This document shows positions 1 to 5,599 of a DNA stretch of 5,599 nucleotides, piece by piece (the stretch's first letter is position 1; every line of letters starts with the position of its first letter). Source of the stretch: Stenotrophomonas sp. Its GTDB lineage: Bacteria; Pseudomonadota; Gammaproteobacteria; Xanthomonadales; Xanthomonadaceae. A model generated the notes under the pieces. It saw only the letters and a list, made by a program, of their open reading frames with translations. It had not been told where the DNA came from and did not search any database. The translations under genes and the position numbers were made by a program. Location of the stretch: NCBI GenBank assembly GCA_003510825.1, contig DOKO01000419.1, positions 1 through 5,599 of the forward strand. Direction: 5' to 3'.

Positions 1-16
1 CATGGCCCGGCGCTAC
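1..16 (-). repeat. Partial SMAG/REP-type GTAG palindromic repeat, cut by window edge
   Basis: Read on the minus strand, the sequence is GTAGCGCCGGGCCATG. It has the GTAG tetranucleotide at one end, followed by the first arm (CGCCGGG) and the CCATG centre of a GC-rich hairpin. The second arm (expected CCCGGCG) would lie left of the window. Stenotrophomonas maltophilia carries many short palindromes of this type, called SMAG repeats, with GTAG at one end. The repeat starts four bases after the xthA stop codon, a usual place for REP-type elements, where the hairpin may protect or end the transcript. The family assignment is from memory, and only half of the element is visible. Confidence 0.6.
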
Positions 17-20
17 CGCT

Positions 21-788
21 TCAACCGATCTCCACCCACGCCGGCGCATGGTCGCTGGGGCGTTCCCAGGTGCGCGGCTCGCGGTCGATGCCCGAGGCCA
101 CCGCACTGGCCTTCAGCGCATCGGAGACCAGGGTCAGGTCGATGCGCAGGCCCAGGTTTCGGCGGAAGCCGGCGGCGCGGTAATCCCACCAGCTGAACAC
201 GCCGGCCTCGTCGTTGTGCAGGCGGAACGCATCATGCAGGCCCAGCTGCAGCAGCTTCTGCAGCGCACCGCGCTCGGCGGTGGAGGTCAGGATGTGGTTC
301 TCGTTCCAGACCTCGGGGTCGGGCACGTCGCGCACGTCCGGGGCGATGTTGAAGTCGCCCATCACGATCAGCTTCGGGTGGCGCTGCAGTTCCTGCGCGA
401 TCCAGGCGTGCACCGCTTCCAGCCAGCGCAGCTTGTACTCGTACTTGTCGGTGCCGACGTCCTGGCCGTTGACCACGTACAGGTTGATCACCCGCAGATC
501 GCCGAAGGTACCGGCGATGACGCGCTTCTGCTCGTCCTCGAAGCCGGGGATGCCGATCTGCACGTCCTGCGCCGGCTCACGCGACAGCAGGGCCACGCCG
601 TTGTAGGTCTTCTGGCCGGCGAACACGCTGCGGTAGCCCGCGGCGATCAGCGCCGAATCGGGGAACTTGTGGTCCTCCAGCTTGGTTTCCTGGATACCGA
701 CGATGTCCGGGCCGAAATCCTTGAGCCACTGCTCCAGGTGCGGCAGGCGGACATTGAGCGAATTGACGTTCCACGAGGCGATTTTCAT
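21..788 (-). CDS. xthA: Exodeoxyribonuclease III (AP endonuclease, ExoIII/XthA family)
   Basis: This is a complete 255-residue protein of the exonuclease-endonuclease-phosphatase fold. Family members cut DNA at abasic sites and degrade duplex DNA 3'->5' in cytoplasmic base-excision repair, using Mg2+. The expected catalytic motifs are all visible: the N-terminal MKIASWNVNS (N7), QETK with metal ligand E34, Y104 in NLYVVNG, GDFNIAP with D145 and N147, LRIDLTLVS with D217, and the terminal SDHAP with D246 and H247. The length is close to the 268 residues of E. coli ExoIII, and no key residue is missing. The ATG at 788-786 is the right start because the conserved MKIASWN begins there. There is no Shine-Dalgarno sequence just before it. 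The gene is divergent from the HsdR gene and is probably an ordinary housekeeping gene flanking an accessory locus. The ExoIII family is certain; the symbol xthA follows general usage, and xth would be equivalent. Confidence 0.96.
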   Translation of the reverse strand: MKIASWNVNSLNVRLPHLEQWLKDFGPDIVGIQETKLEDHKFPDSALIAAGYRSVFAGQKTYNGVALLSREPAQDVQIGIPGFEDEQKRVIAGTFGDLRVINLYVVNGQDVGTDKYEYKLRWLEAVHAWIAQELQRHPKLIVMGDFNIAPDVRDVPDPEVWNENHILTSTAERGALQKLLQLGLHDAFRLHNDEAGVFSWWDYRAAGFRRNLGLRIDLTLVSDALKASAVASGIDREPRTWERPSDHAPAWVEIG

Positions 789-794
789 GGGGCC

Positions 795-800
795 ATTCTA
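795..800 (-). promoter_or_regulatory. Candidate -10 element of xthA, giving a very short or absent leader
   Basis: The minus strand reads GGGTAGAATGG just before the xthA ATG. TAGAAT matches five of six bases of the sigma-70 -10 consensus. A start about seven bases downstream would fall at or next to the ATG, so the mRNA would be leaderless or nearly so, in keeping with the missing ribosome binding site. No good -35 lies at normal spacing: the best TTGGCG (826-821) is 20 bases away. Confidence 0.4.
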
Positions 801-811
801 CCCGGGTGGCC

Positions 812-826
812 TTGGCGGGACGCCAA
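812..826. repeat. Inverted repeat TTGGCG-GGA-CGCCAA in the divergent intergenic region
   Basis: This is a perfect 6-bp inverted repeat with a 3-bp centre. It lies upstream of the xthA -10 candidate. The same half-site occurs twice more toward the HsdR gene, at 861-866 and 907-912. It could be an operator dyad or a small hairpin. No stretch of T follows it, so it is not a convincing terminator. Confidence 0.4.
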
Positions 827-859
827 CCCTGTCCATCACGCCCTCGAACGTCAACCAAC

Positions 860-913
860 GCGCCAAAATTACGACGCCACCTGATTTTCGCCGAACATGG
901 ACGAAATTGGCGC
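860..913. repeat. Widely spaced inverted repeat GCGCCAA ... TTGGCGC
   Basis: Arms of 7 bp at 860-866 and 907-913 are exact reverse complements separated by 40 bp. The right arm falls inside the spacer of the candidate HsdR promoter (898-925), so a protein bound there could block transcription. The core TTGGCG is shared with the dyad at 812-826. The regulatory role is inferred only from position and repetition. Confidence 0.35.
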
Positions 914-925
914 CTGAGCTATGAT
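898..925 (+). promoter_or_regulatory. Candidate sigma-70-type promoter of the HsdR gene
   Basis: TGGACG (898-903) matches four of six -35 bases. It is followed after 16 bp by TATGAT (920-925), which matches five of six -10 bases. Transcription would begin near 931-933. That lies downstream of the in-frame TTG at 928, which argues that translation starts at the ATG at 964 or the GTG at 976. The call rests on consensus matching alone. Confidence 0.4.
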
Positions 926-963
926 CGTTGTCGCAAGAAGCCACCTGCCGCGAGCGCCTCTGT

Positions 964-3900
964 ATGGACACATGTGTGACTGCTGAAAGCAACTTCCGAT
1001 TCCTGCAGGAGCACGATCCTGTCTTCTTCAAACTGGCATCAATGGCCGAACAGGTGTTCGCCAGCGACCCGAACACCACGCTGATCAAATTGAGGCAGCT
1101 GGGTGAGGCCATCGCACAGGACCTTGCGGGACGCGCGGCGATTCGTCGTGATGTCCAGATCAGCCAAGCCGACCTGCTGTTCCAGCTGGGCCGCGAGCTG
1201 CAGCTGGATCCCAAGGTGCAGAACCTGTTCCGCGTACTCCGGGTAGAAGGCAACAGGGCCACGCACGAGTTCGCGACCCAGCACCGTGAGGCGATGGACG
1301 GGCTGAAGGTCGCACGTGAGCTGGCCATCTGGTATCACCGCGCGTTCGGCCGGAATGCAAAGGACTTCAAGCCAGGTCCGTTTACCCCACCCAAGGACCC
1401 GGCCGCACCCTTGCGAGAGGTACAAGCGGAAGTTGGGCGGCTGCAGGCCGAGCTGGATGCCGCGCGCCAGCAACATGACCAGAGCGTCGCGTTGGTTGAA
1501 CTGAAGGAGCGCGAGGCAAGGCTCAACGGCGAACTGGCCGAGGCCATGGATACCGAGGCGCGAGAGCTGGCGGTGACTGTCGCGCAGCGCGAGCAGGAGC
1601 TGCAACAGCTGCGGGCCGAGTTCCAACAGCGCGTAACCGACCTTCAGGCTTCCGTTGGAACACCCGAAAAGGCAACGCAACAGGTTGCTCAGAGCACGCA
1701 GCGATCCAGCGCCAGCTTCGAGCTGAGCGAGGATCTCACCCGCATCCTGATTGACCAGCAGCTTCGCGATGCCGAATGGGAAGTCGATTCGCTGGAGCTC
1801 ACTTACGCAAAGGGCGTCCGCCCGGAGAAAGGGCGCAACCTGGCAATCGCGGAATGGCCGACTACCGTGCCCCATGCCAACGCGGACTACGTTCTCTTCA
1901 TCGGCTTGACGCCGGTTGCGATCGTGGAAGCCAAGCGCAAGCGGATCAACATCGCTGATCGGATTCCCCAGGCGGAGCGCTATGCGCGGGATCTGGGCAC
2001 AATGGGTGGCGTGCAGATGGCATGGGCCGGCTTTGGCAGGCTCGGTGGCTGGGAGGATGGCCAGGGCGGGACGTTCCAGGTGCCGCTGGCCTTCGCCTGC
2101 AATGGGAGGCCCTACATCAAGCAGCTTGCGGAGCAATCCGGCATCTGGTTCCGGGATCTCCGTCTGCCATCGAATCTGCGACGCCCGCTGCAAGGGTTCC
2201 ATACCCCCAGCTACATCCTCGACCAGCTGAAACGCGACCGTATCAAGGCCGAGGCCGAGCTGGAGCAGGAGGGGATGAGCTACCTGCGACTGCGCGACTA
2301 CCAGCAGCACGCCATTCGTGCCGTGGAAGAGACCCTGGCCACTGGTGAGCGCAACTGCCTGCTGGCGATGGCGACGGGCACCGGCAAGACACGTACCATG
2401 ATCGGATTGATCTACCGCCTGCTGAAGAGCGAAAGATTCCACCGCATCCTCTTCCTGGTGGACCGGTCCGCCCTTGGCACGCAGGCCAGCGAGGCGATGT
2501 CCGAGATGTCGCTGGAGCAGAACCAGACGCTTGCCCAGATCTACAACCTCGACGGCCTGGAGGATACGCGCACCGCCGACGAAACGAGGGTCCAGGTTGC
2601 CACGGTGCAGGCCATGGTCAAACGGATTTTCCAGTCAGACACGCCGCCAGCCATCGGCACCTTCGATTGCATCGTGGTTGACGAAGCCCACCGCGGTTAC
2701 ACCCTGGACCAGGACATGACCGAGGGTGAGCTGTCCGTCCGTGACCACGCTCAGTACCTGTCCCAGTATCGGCGTGTGCTGGACTACTTCGATGCCTGCC
2801 GTATCGGTTTGACCGCGACGCCAGCCAAGCACACGACCGAGATTTTTGGAAAACCCATCTATACCTACAGCTATCGGGAGGCCGTGGCCGACGACTGGCT
2901 GATCGATCATGAGCCCCCGATTCGTTTCGAGACCCAGCTCAGTCGTAACGGCATCCACTTCGACAGTGGTGACCAGGTCAGTGTGGTCAACATCCACACC
3001 GGAGAAGTGGACACCGCGGAGCTGGAAGATGAGCTTGATTTCAATATCGAGTCGTTCAATCGTCGTGTGATTACACCTGAGTTCGACCGCGTCATCTGCG
3101 AACAGCTTGCCAAGGAACTGGATCCTGATGGCGAAGAGAAGACGCTTGTCTTCTGCGTCAACCAGGCTCATGCGGAGCACGTGAAGAATCGGTTGGACGA
3201 GGCCCTGAAATCCGTTCACGGCGATGAGTACAACCAGGCCAGCGTGGCGGTCATCACCGGCAAGAGCGACAAGGTCAGCCAGCTCATCCGCTGCTTCAAG
3301 AACGAGCGTTACCCGAACATCGCCATCACTGTTGATCTTCTCACTACCGGTATCGACGTACCCACGATCAGCAACCTCGTCTTCATGCGCCGGGTGCGTT
3401 CTCGCATCCTCTATGAACAGATGAAGGGGCGCGCTACCCGTCGTTGCGATGCGATCGGCAAGACCGTTTTCCGTATCTTCGATCCGGTGGATCTCTACGC
3501 GGCGCTCGAAGAGGTGGACACCATGAAGCCGCTGGTGAAAGACCCCAATGTCAGCATCGAGCAGTTGATCGGTGAACTCAGCCTCGAAGCGAGCTTCAAT
3601 GCCCCCGGCAACGAGGGTGGAAGCCACGCGGATGATGCGCTTGCCCAACTGAGTCAACGCATCATGCGCGTGTTGCGCCAAGCGGAGCACAGGGCTGAGC
3701 ACAGGCAAGACATACGCGAGAAGCTGGACGCCCTGGAAGCAGAGTGGGGGGTTCCCCCTGCACAGCTGCACAGGCACCTGCATGGACTGGGCGCGCGTGA
3801 GGCCGCGGTGTTCCTGCAGCACCATTCCAACCTGCCGCAACAGCTGCAGGACGTAGGCCGTCTATTGGGAACCGAGCACTATCCGATCATTTCCGAGCAC

Positions 3901-4449
3901 CGGGATGAGTTGCTGTCACGCGAGCAAAACTATGGCGTAAATGAGGCGCCGCAGGACTACCTGGACAGCTTCAATGCCTTCATTCGAGACCAGATCAACC
4001 AGTCTGCGGCCCTCAGTGTCATCGTCAACCGGCCGCGCGACCTGACCCGGGCTCAATTGAAAGAGGTCCGCCTGCTGCTGGACCAGAATGGCTACAGTGA
4101 GGCCCACCTGCGAGGTGCCTGGCGTGACAGCACCCAACAGGAGGTCGCGGCCAGCATCATCGGCCATATCCGGCGCGCAGCGCTGGGGGAGGCGCTCACT
4201 CCCTTCGACCAGCGCGTGGAGCGGGCGATGCAGGGCATCTACGCCCAGCAGGCCTGGACCCCGGTGCAGCGCAAGTGGCTGGCCCGCCTGGCCCAGCAGC
4301 TGGTGCATGAGGTCGTCATGGGCCGTGAGGACGTCCAGCGCGTCTTTATCGGCGACGGTGGTGCACCCAAGCTTGATCGCCTGCTGGATGGCAGGCTGGA
4401 TCAGGTGCTGGGCACCCTGGGCGAGACGGTCTGGGAGCGGGCAGGCTGA
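964..4449 (+). CDS. hsdR: HsdR-like type I restriction subunit (DUF4145 - coiled coil - nuclease - SF2 helicase - EcoEI-type C-terminus)
   Basis: HsdR subunits use ATP to translocate DNA and cut it once bound to HsdM/HsdS. Residues are numbered from the ATG at 964 (1161 aa). Residues 9-128 resemble DUF4145 (SNFRFLQEHDP...). About 148-232 is a charged, Q/E-rich coiled coil. A nuclease core follows, with D308 in ADYVLF and E322-A-K324 in IVEAKRKR. Helicase motifs are intact: Walker A ATGTGKT (K475), DEAH (573-576), TAT (617-619), TGIDVP (795-800) and QMKGRATR (819-826). The region from about 920 to the end, including VNRPRDLT and the WTPVQRKWL segment, resembles the EcoEI_R_C domain of type I-B enzymes. 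At over 1100 aa it is longer than the minimal type I-B HsdR because of the N-terminal addition. The start is uncertain: an in-frame TTG at 928 and GTG at 976 are alternatives, and none has a strong ribosome binding site. GC content varies, with several helicase stretches clearly below xthA. HsdM and HsdS are not in the window, so a solitary HsdR-like helicase-nuclease remains possible. Confidence 0.9.
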   Translation: MDTCVTAESNFRFLQEHDPVFFKLASMAEQVFASDPNTTLIKLRQLGEAIAQDLAGRAAIRRDVQISQADLLFQLGRELQLDPKVQNLFRVLRVEGNRATHEFATQHREAMDGLKVARELAIWYHRAFGRNAKDFKPGPFTPPKDPAAPLREVQAEVGRLQAELDAARQQHDQSVALVELKEREARLNGELAEAMDTEARELAVTVAQREQELQQLRAEFQQRVTDLQASVGTPEKATQQVAQSTQRSSASFELSEDLTRILIDQQLRDAEWEVDSLELTYAKGVRPEKGRNLAIAEWPTTVPHANADYVLFIGLTPVAIVEAKRKRINIADRIPQAERYARDLGTMGGVQMAWAGFGRLGGWEDGQGGTFQVPLAFACNGRPYIKQLAEQSGIWFRDLRLPSNLRRPLQGFHTPSYILDQLKRDRIKAEAELEQEGMSYLRLRDYQQHAIRAVEETLATGERNCLLAMATGTGKTRTMIGLIYRLLKSERFHRILFLVDRSALGTQASEAMSEMSLEQNQTLAQIYNLDGLEDTRTADETRVQVATVQAMVKRIFQSDTPPAIGTFDCIVVDEAHRGYTLDQDMTEGELSVRDHAQYLSQYRRVLDYFDACRIGLTATPAKHTTEIFGKPIYTYSYREAVADDWLIDHEPPIRFETQLSRNGIHFDSGDQVSVVNIHTGEVDTAELEDELDFNIESFNRRVITPEFDRVICEQLAKELDPDGEEKTLVFCVNQAHAEHVKNRLDEALKSVHGDEYNQASVAVITGKSDKVSQLIRCFKNERYPNIAITVDLLTTGIDVPTISNLVFMRRVRSRILYEQMKGRATRRCDAIGKTVFRIFDPVDLYAALEEVDTMKPLVKDPNVSIEQLIGELSLEASFNAPGNEGGSHADDALAQLSQRIMRVLRQAEHRAEHRQDIREKLDALEAEWGVPPAQLHRHLHGLGAREAAVFLQHHSNLPQQLQDVGRLLGTEHYPIISEHRDELLSREQNYGVNEAPQDYLDSFNAFIRDQINQSAALSVIVNRPRDLTRAQLKEVRLLLDQNGYSEAHLRGAWRDSTQQEVAASIIGHIRRAALGEALTPFDQRVERAMQGIYAQQAWTPVQRKWLARLAQQLVHEVVMGREDVQRVFIGDGGAPKLDRLLDGRLDQVLGTLGETVWERAG

Positions 4450-4459
4450 CCGTGGCGGA

Positions 4460-4523
4460 TGAGCCGATTAGGATGCATAATCGGCTCACCCAATGAGCCG
4501 AATAGGCTTACTTGATCGGCTCA
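4460..4523. promoter_or_regulatory. Four alternating TGAGCCGA half-sites: probable operator of the fic gene
   Basis: Four copies of one 11-bp motif alternate in orientation: TGAGCCGATTA (4460-4470), TAATCGGCTCA (4478-4488), TGAGCCGAATA (4494-4504) and TGATCGGCTCA (4513-4523). The first pair is a perfect 11-bp inverted repeat around a 7-bp centre. The middle pair is a 10/11 inverted repeat around CCCAA. The last pair is perfect over 8 bp. CATAAT (4476-4481), a 5/6 match to a -10 box, overlaps the second copy, although its -35 is poor. The array fills most of the gap between the HsdR stop and the fic ATG, as an operator would. The Fic protein itself, which seems to have a winged-helix tail, is the natural candidate to bind it. 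Binding is inference; the repeats are seen directly. A transcript hairpin that separates the two genes is an alternative, but no T-run follows. Confidence 0.6.
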
Positions 4524-4529
4524 CCACAC

Positions 4530-4539
4530 CGGACGTCCG
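4530..4539. repeat. Perfect palindrome CGGACGTCCG over the fic ribosome binding region
   Basis: This 10-bp perfect palindrome ends three bases before the fic ATG. It contains the only Shine-Dalgarno-like bases there (GGA, 4531-4533), nine bases from the start codon. It is too tight to fold as an efficient hairpin, so if it matters it is more likely a protein site or a mark of weak translation. It may be chance. Confidence 0.25.
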
Positions 4540-4542
4540 CCC

Positions 4543-5599
4543 ATGAACCCCCTGCACTGGATCTGGCAGCAGCCCGGCTGGCCACGTTTTCAATGGCTGG
4601 CTGACGAGCTCGTTGCAGACCTGCGTGAATGCCAGCAAGCCTATGGCCAACTGTTGGGCATGGCAGGGTCCGTTGCCGGTGACACGCAGTGCGAGCAGGC
4701 CCTGGACGCGCTGCTCTCCAATATTGTCACCTCGTCCGAGATCGAGGGCGAGCATCTGGATGTCGGCTCGGTCCGTTCGTCTCTGGCACGTCATCTTGGC
4801 ATGATCGATGTCACGCCGCGTCGCGCCACTGCCCGAAGCGAGGGACTGGCCGAGCTGATGCTTGATGCAACGGGCCAGGCACAACAGCCCCTGGATCTTC
4901 CGCGCCTGATGCGCTGGCATCACTGGCTGTTCCCTGACCAGGACGACGCCCTGCTCCCCACCCGCATCGGGGCCGGGCGGTTGCGCGGCGAGGCCCCCAT
5001 GCAGGTCGTCTCCGGCAGGATCGACCGACCACGCGTACATTTCGAAGCCCCGCCGCGACAGGGCCTTGAAGCGCAGCTGGACGCCTTCCTCGACTGGTTC
5101 AACAGCTCCCGGCAGGACGCAACACTCGACCCGCTGCTGCGCGCCGGTATTGCCCACCTCTGGTTCGTTACCCTGCACCCGTTCGACGACGGAAACGGCA
5201 GGCTGACCCGGGCCCTGACCGATCTCGCGCTGGCCCAGTCACAACCGCAGGCAATCCGTTTTCATGCGCTCTCGGCCGCCATTCTGGCCGACCGCAACGG
5301 CTACTACCTCAGCCTGGAGACGACCCAGAAAGGTGGATTGGACATCACCCTCTGGCTGCGCTGGTTCCTGGAGACTCTCCACGCCAGCCTGACCCAGGCG
5401 GTGCAGCGCATCGACAAGGTTCTGGCCAAGGCACGCTACTGGCAGGTGCATCGCGAGCACCCGCTGTCCGGCGAACAGACCAAGGTACTGAATCGCCTGC
5501 TGGACGGCGGAGAACGAGGATTCGCACAGGGCATCAGTGCCAGCCAGTACCAGGCCGTGGCCAAGGTCTCCAAGGCGACCGCCACCCGCCACCTGGCCG
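4543..5599 (+). CDS. Fic-family protein with DUF4172-like N-terminus (3' end outside window)
   Basis: The reading frame is open from the ATG at 4543 to the window edge, 352 codons without a stop. Fic enzymes transfer AMP, or another nucleotide part, to a hydroxyl side chain of a target protein. The core motif HPFDDGNGRLTR (residues 212-223) is a full match to HxFx(D/E)GNGRxxR, with catalytic H212, so an active enzyme is expected. Residues 64-69 (SSEIEG) match the inhibitory-helix motif (S/T)xxxE(G/N), with E68. It lies N-terminal to the Fic core, as in class II Fic proteins, which hold themselves off. The tryptophan-rich start (WIWQQPGWPRFQW) is typical of DUF4172. From about residue 306, and especially 335-352 (KVSKATATRHLA), the C-terminus looks like the start of a winged helix. 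Full Fic proteins of this type end a few dozen residues later. The gene lies 93 bp after the HsdR stop behind a repeated half-site array, so it may be separately regulated. Its target is unknown. Confidence 0.93.
   Translation, partial: MNPLHWIWQQPGWPRFQWLADELVADLRECQQAYGQLLGMAGSVAGDTQCEQALDALLSNIVTSSEIEGEHLDVGSVRSSLARHLGMIDVTPRRATARSEGLAELMLDATGQAQQPLDLPRLMRWHHWLFPDQDDALLPTRIGAGRLRGEAPMQVVSGRIDRPRVHFEAPPRQGLEAQLDAFLDWFNSSRQDATLDPLLRAGIAHLWFVTLHPFDDGNGRLTRALTDLALAQSQPQAIRFHALSAAILADRNGYYLSLETTQKGGLDITLWLRWFLETLHASLTQAVQRIDKVLAKARYWQVHREHPLSGEQTKVLNRLLDGGERGFAQGISASQYQAVAKVSKATATRHLA

Noticed and set aside
48..884. Long plus-strand open frame (278 aa) opposite xthA
   Set aside because: It is antisense to a gene with all ExoIII motifs, is made of repetitive V/L/Q/A-rich sequence, and shows no recognisable domain. 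It is a by-product of GC-rich codon use.
1039..2442. 467-aa minus-strand open frame opposite hsdR
   Set aside because: It overlaps conserved HsdR coding sequence on the other strand. Its composition is low-information and it has no domain or promoter context of its own.
3745..3761. G-run followed by C-run (GGGGGGTTCCCCC) as a terminator or structured element
   Set aside because: It lies inside the HsdR frame, has a two-base centre too small for a stable loop at full pairing, and no T-run follows. It encodes ordinary residues (WGVPP).
2635..3840. 401-aa minus-strand open frame opposite the helicase region
   Set aside because: It lies fully antisense to helicase motifs II to VI of HsdR. The sequence resembles an antisense shadow, with no recognisable motif.
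4460..4488. Perfect 11-bp inverted repeat as a rho-independent terminator for hsdR
   Set aside because: No T-tract follows the right arm, and the same motif recurs twice more in the gap in alternating orientation, which fits protein-binding sites better.
4486..5178. 230-aa minus-strand open frame opposite fic
   Set aside because: It is antisense to the Fic N-terminal and core region, and its end runs into the half-site array. No motif supports it.

Overview
The window looks like chromosomal DNA of a GC-rich gammaproteobacterium of the Xanthomonadaceae, most likely Stenotrophomonas. Three things point that way. The first bases are the GTAG-ended half of a palindrome matching the SMAG/REP family of Stenotrophomonas. 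The exodeoxyribonuclease III is of the kind expected there. Codon use is strongly GC-ending. The genus is an inference; the sequence alone does not prove it.

Layout, left to right: (1) a clipped SMAG-like palindrome at 1-16; (2) a complete minus-strand xthA-like gene for exonuclease III (21-788), a housekeeping base-excision-repair enzyme; (3) a divergent intergenic region (789-963) with candidate promoters in both directions and four copies of TTGGCG/CGCCAA; (4) a large plus-strand gene (ending 4449) for an HsdR-like restriction/translocase subunit, with an N-terminal DUF4145-type domain, a coiled coil, a PD-(D/E)xK nuclease, a superfamily 2 helicase motor and a type I-B (EcoEI-like) C-terminal domain; (5) a 93-bp gap with four alternating copies of a TGAGCCGA half-site; (6) a Fic-family gene (4543 to the right edge, still open) with a DUF4172-like N-terminus, an intact Fic motif and the beginning of a winged-helix C-terminus.

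The reading is that xthA is the core-genome flank and that a defence locus begins at the HsdR gene. HsdR needs HsdM and HsdS partners for modification and target recognition. Neither is in the window, so they probably lie beyond the right edge, after fic, if the system is a complete type I restriction-modification locus. The Fic protein carries an N-terminal inhibitory-helix motif and probably a DNA-binding tail. The repeated half-sites just upstream of it look like an operator, so the most interesting hypothesis here is an autoregulated Fic (AMPylase-type) switch inside a restriction locus.

No tRNA, rRNA, CRISPR array, transposase or complete insertion sequence is visible.
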